A stretch of 6,996 bases of DNA from Paracoccus denitrificans (GTDB lineage Bacteria; Pseudomonadota; Alphaproteobacteria; Rhodobacterales; Rhodobacteraceae). Positions 1 to 6,996 of this stretch are shown here, piece after piece. Under the pieces are notes generated by a model. That model was not told where the DNA came from. It saw only the letters and a program-made list of their open reading frames with translations, and did no database searches. A program made the position numbers and the translations under genes. Location: NCBI GenBank assembly GCA_003240735.1, contig QFNE01000037.1:1-6996 (forward strand), in the 5' to 3' direction. How positions within the stretch are numbered: position 1 is the first letter of the stretch; every line of letters begins with the position of its first letter.

Positions 1-139
1 GATCACCGGCCTGGGCCTGAAGGAAGCCAAGGACCTGGTCGAAGCCGGCGGCAAGGTCAAGGAAGGCGCGGCCAAGGCCGACGCCGAGGAAATGAAGAAG
101 AAGCTCGAAGCGGCTGGCGCCAAGGTCGAGCTGAAGTAA
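1..139 (+). CDS. rplL: 50S ribosomal protein L7/L12, C-terminal fragment
   Basis: Only the last 45 codons are in the window. The reading frame begins at base 2 and ends with TAA at 137-139; base 1 belongs to the preceding codon. The peptide starts ITGLGLKEAKDLVE and ends KKKLEAAGAKVELK, which is the C-terminal globular domain of L7/L12. In this family that domain sits at the tip of the ribosomal stalk and binds translation factors such as EF-G and EF-Tu; the GLKEAKDLVE helix is part of the factor-binding face. The segment after this helix reads AGGKVKEG and appears one residue shorter than the E. coli equivalent SAPAALKEG. The N-terminal dimerisation domain and hinge lie upstream of the window. 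The position directly before rpoB matches the standard rplJL-rpoBC order. Identification is secure; the gene is partial only because the window starts inside it. Confidence 0.97.
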   Translation, partial: ITGLGLKEAKDLVEAGGKVKEGAAKADAEEMKKKLEAAGAKVELK

Positions 140-145
140 TCGACG

Positions 146-166
146 GCGGTCCCGCACGGGATCCGC
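146..166 (+). promoter_or_regulatory. Hairpin just after the rplL stop codon
   Basis: The arm GCGGTCCC at 146-153 pairs with GGGATCCGC at 158-166, giving 8 base pairs with one bulged T at 162 and a 4-base loop, GCAC. It begins only 6 bases after the rplL stop. No T-run follows, so it is not a canonical intrinsic terminator. It could protect the 3' end of an upstream message or be part of a larger folded spacer. The pairing is read directly from the sequence; the function is inferred. Confidence 0.45.
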
Positions 167-175
167 GCGAGACAG

Positions 176-206
176 GGCAGGGTCCGGTAGTTCGCCGGTC
201 CCTGCC
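176..206 (+). promoter_or_regulatory. Long stem-loop in the rplL-rpoB spacer, possible attenuator or RNase III site
   Basis: The arm GGCAGGGTCCGG at 176-187 faces CCGGTCCCTGCC at 195-206. This gives 11 Watson-Crick pairs in a 12-position stem, interrupted by one T-T mismatch (183/199), with a 7-base loop TAGTTCG. It is the strongest structure in the spacer. The bases after it (GAGCCCGTCTTGAA) contain no T-tract, so strong intrinsic termination is unlikely. In E. coli the equivalent spacer contains a partial terminator and an RNase III processing site that set rpoBC expression relative to the ribosomal genes. A similar role is inferred here from position and structure only. Confidence 0.55.
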
Positions 207-220
207 GAGCCCGTCTTGAA

Positions 221-261
221 GGACGCTTGACCGATCCCTACATAGGGCCGCTCGAGCGTCC
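221..261 (+). promoter_or_regulatory. Nested stem-loop in the rplL-rpoB spacer
   Basis: GGACGCT at 221-227 is an exact reverse complement of AGCGTCC at 255-261. Inside it lies a small second hairpin, CCCT (236-239) and AGGG (244-247) around the loop ACAT. Following the two upstream hairpins, this makes three consecutive foldable units in about 115 bases. The outer arms are 27 bases apart, so the structure is moderate in strength. A TTGACC at 227-232 overlaps the left arm but has no suitable -10 partner. Role unknown; perhaps part of a leader that tunes rpoB. Confidence 0.4.
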
Positions 262-349
262 CTCAGGGCGTGTTCGCGGTTCGGGAGCGGCGCGGTGGGA
301 CGCGTGGCACGAATGGGACCGCACCCCTGACATTCGTATGCGTGCCGCC

Positions 350-367
350 GATCGTGCCCCGACGATC
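350..367 (+). promoter_or_regulatory. Small inverted repeat upstream of the rpoB start
   Basis: GATCGT at 350-355 pairs with ACGATC at 362-367 around a 6-base loop, GCCCCG. It ends 33 bases before the rpoB ATG, just outside the ribosome-binding region. Six pairs could arise by chance in GC-rich DNA, so it is listed as a weak candidate for a structure affecting translation initiation. Confidence 0.25.
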
Positions 368-384
368 CGCCGCGCGCGTTGACG

Positions 385-395
385 AAAGGCGAAAG
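385..395 (+). promoter_or_regulatory. Weak purine-rich ribosome binding region for rpoB
   Basis: AAAGG (385-389) and GAAAG (391-395) lie 11 and 5 bases before the ATG at 401. Neither is a full GGAGG, so the Shine-Dalgarno match is modest. The choice of start rests mainly on the protein, whose first residues MAQAYVGQKRIRRYYG are the usual alphaproteobacterial RpoB N-terminus. Confidence 0.5.
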
Positions 396-400
396 ACCCC

Positions 401-4552
<4,152 letters not shown>

Positions 4553-4562
4553 CCGGACCGAA

Positions 4563-4583
4563 AGATGGGGCGACGCCCCATCT
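4563..4583 (+). promoter_or_regulatory. Perfect 9-bp hairpin after rpoB
   Basis: AGATGGGGC at 4563-4571 pairs perfectly with GCCCCATCT at 4575-4583 around a 3-base loop, GAC. It starts 11 bases after the rpoB stop. No T-run follows directly. It may act in tandem with the second hairpin at 4598, for example as a block to 3' exonucleases that stabilises upstream mRNA, or both may be parts of one palindromic repeat element. The structure is seen directly; the function is inferred. Confidence 0.55.
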
Positions 4584-4597
4584 CACGCGCCCCCGGT

Positions 4598-4626
4598 AGG
4601 GTGGGGTTCACCCCACCTTCCTTTTT
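4598..4626 (+). terminator. Terminator-like hairpin with T-tract between rpoB and rpoC
   Basis: AGGGTGGGG at 4598-4606 pairs with CCCCACCTT at 4611-4619 (9 pairs, one of them G-T) around the loop TTCA. The downstream bases give TTCCTTTTT at 4618-4626, a T-tract broken by two C's. This has the form of a rho-independent terminator and ends 27 bases before the rpoC start. Full termination here would separate two subunits needed in equal amounts, so partial attenuation or mRNA end protection is more plausible. The core GGTGGGGTTCACCCCACC also resembles palindromic repeats scattered through many proteobacterial genomes. Confidence 0.55.
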
Positions 4627-4643
4627 CACCGCGCCACTTCATT

Positions 4644-4647
4644 AGGA
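4644..4647 (+). promoter_or_regulatory. Ribosome binding site of rpoC
   Basis: AGGA lies 6 bases before the ATG at 4654, a near-ideal distance, in an A-rich context (AGGAAACAGA) that should be little folded. It is stronger than the rpoB site and supports the chosen start, which gives the N-terminus MNQELLNNPLNP. Confidence 0.75.
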
Positions 4648-4653
4648 AACAGA

Positions 4654-6996
<2,343 letters not shown>

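Noticed and set aside
227..254. Sigma-70 promoter based on TTGACC at 227-232
   Set aside because: At the expected 16-18 base distance the sequence is GC-rich (CCGCTCG) with no -10 match; TACATA at 239-244 is far too close.
305..322. Sigma-54 promoter suggested by TGGCACG
   Set aside because: The GG at 306-307 should be followed by GC after 10 bases; the bases there are AC, and the TTGCW half is absent.
379..400. TTGACG at 379-384 as a -35 element for rpoB
   Set aside because: The matching -10 would fall at or after the rpoB ATG, leaving no leader.

Overview
The window carries the end of a ribosomal-protein gene followed by the genes for the two largest RNA polymerase subunits, all on the + strand: the 3' end of rplL (1-139), complete rpoB (401-4552) and the 5' part of rpoC (4654 to the right edge). 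This is the conserved bacterial rplL-rpoB-rpoC order. The DNA is GC-rich (low 60s per cent by eye). Several protein features point to an alphaproteobacterium, most likely a member of the Rhodobacteraceae (Rhodobacter/Paracoccus/Roseobacter type): the 1383-residue beta subunit, the L7/L12 C-terminus ending KVELK, and the beta' variants MMAHSGARGS and VLEYFNSTHGARKGLS. The family assignment is inferred from remembered sequences, not from a search.

Layout. Positions 1-139 encode the last 45 residues of L7/L12, the mobile C-terminal domain of the ribosomal stalk. Positions 140-400 are a 261-base spacer with no credible gene; it holds three consecutive inverted repeats and a smaller fourth one, and would form a structured RNA between rplL and rpoB. 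RpoB follows with all the hallmark motifs I looked for. The 101-base rpoB-rpoC spacer holds two compact GC-rich hairpins. The second is followed by a broken T-tract and looks like an intrinsic terminator or attenuator. rpoC then starts behind a good AGGA ribosome binding site and runs in frame to the last base, stopping inside the bridge helix.

Function. L7/L12 recruits translation factors to the ribosome. Beta and beta' together form the catalytic cleft of RNA polymerase, with the Mg-binding aspartates of beta' present here. The shared operon couples ribosome and polymerase synthesis. Hairpins in the rplL-rpoB gap are where E. coli adjusts polymerase output relative to ribosomal proteins, so a similar role is plausible here.

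I found no undescribed system. This is core housekeeping sequence. The points worth a second look are the two structured spacers, especially the terminator-like element between rpoB and rpoC, and the very long antisense open frames, which codon usage explains.
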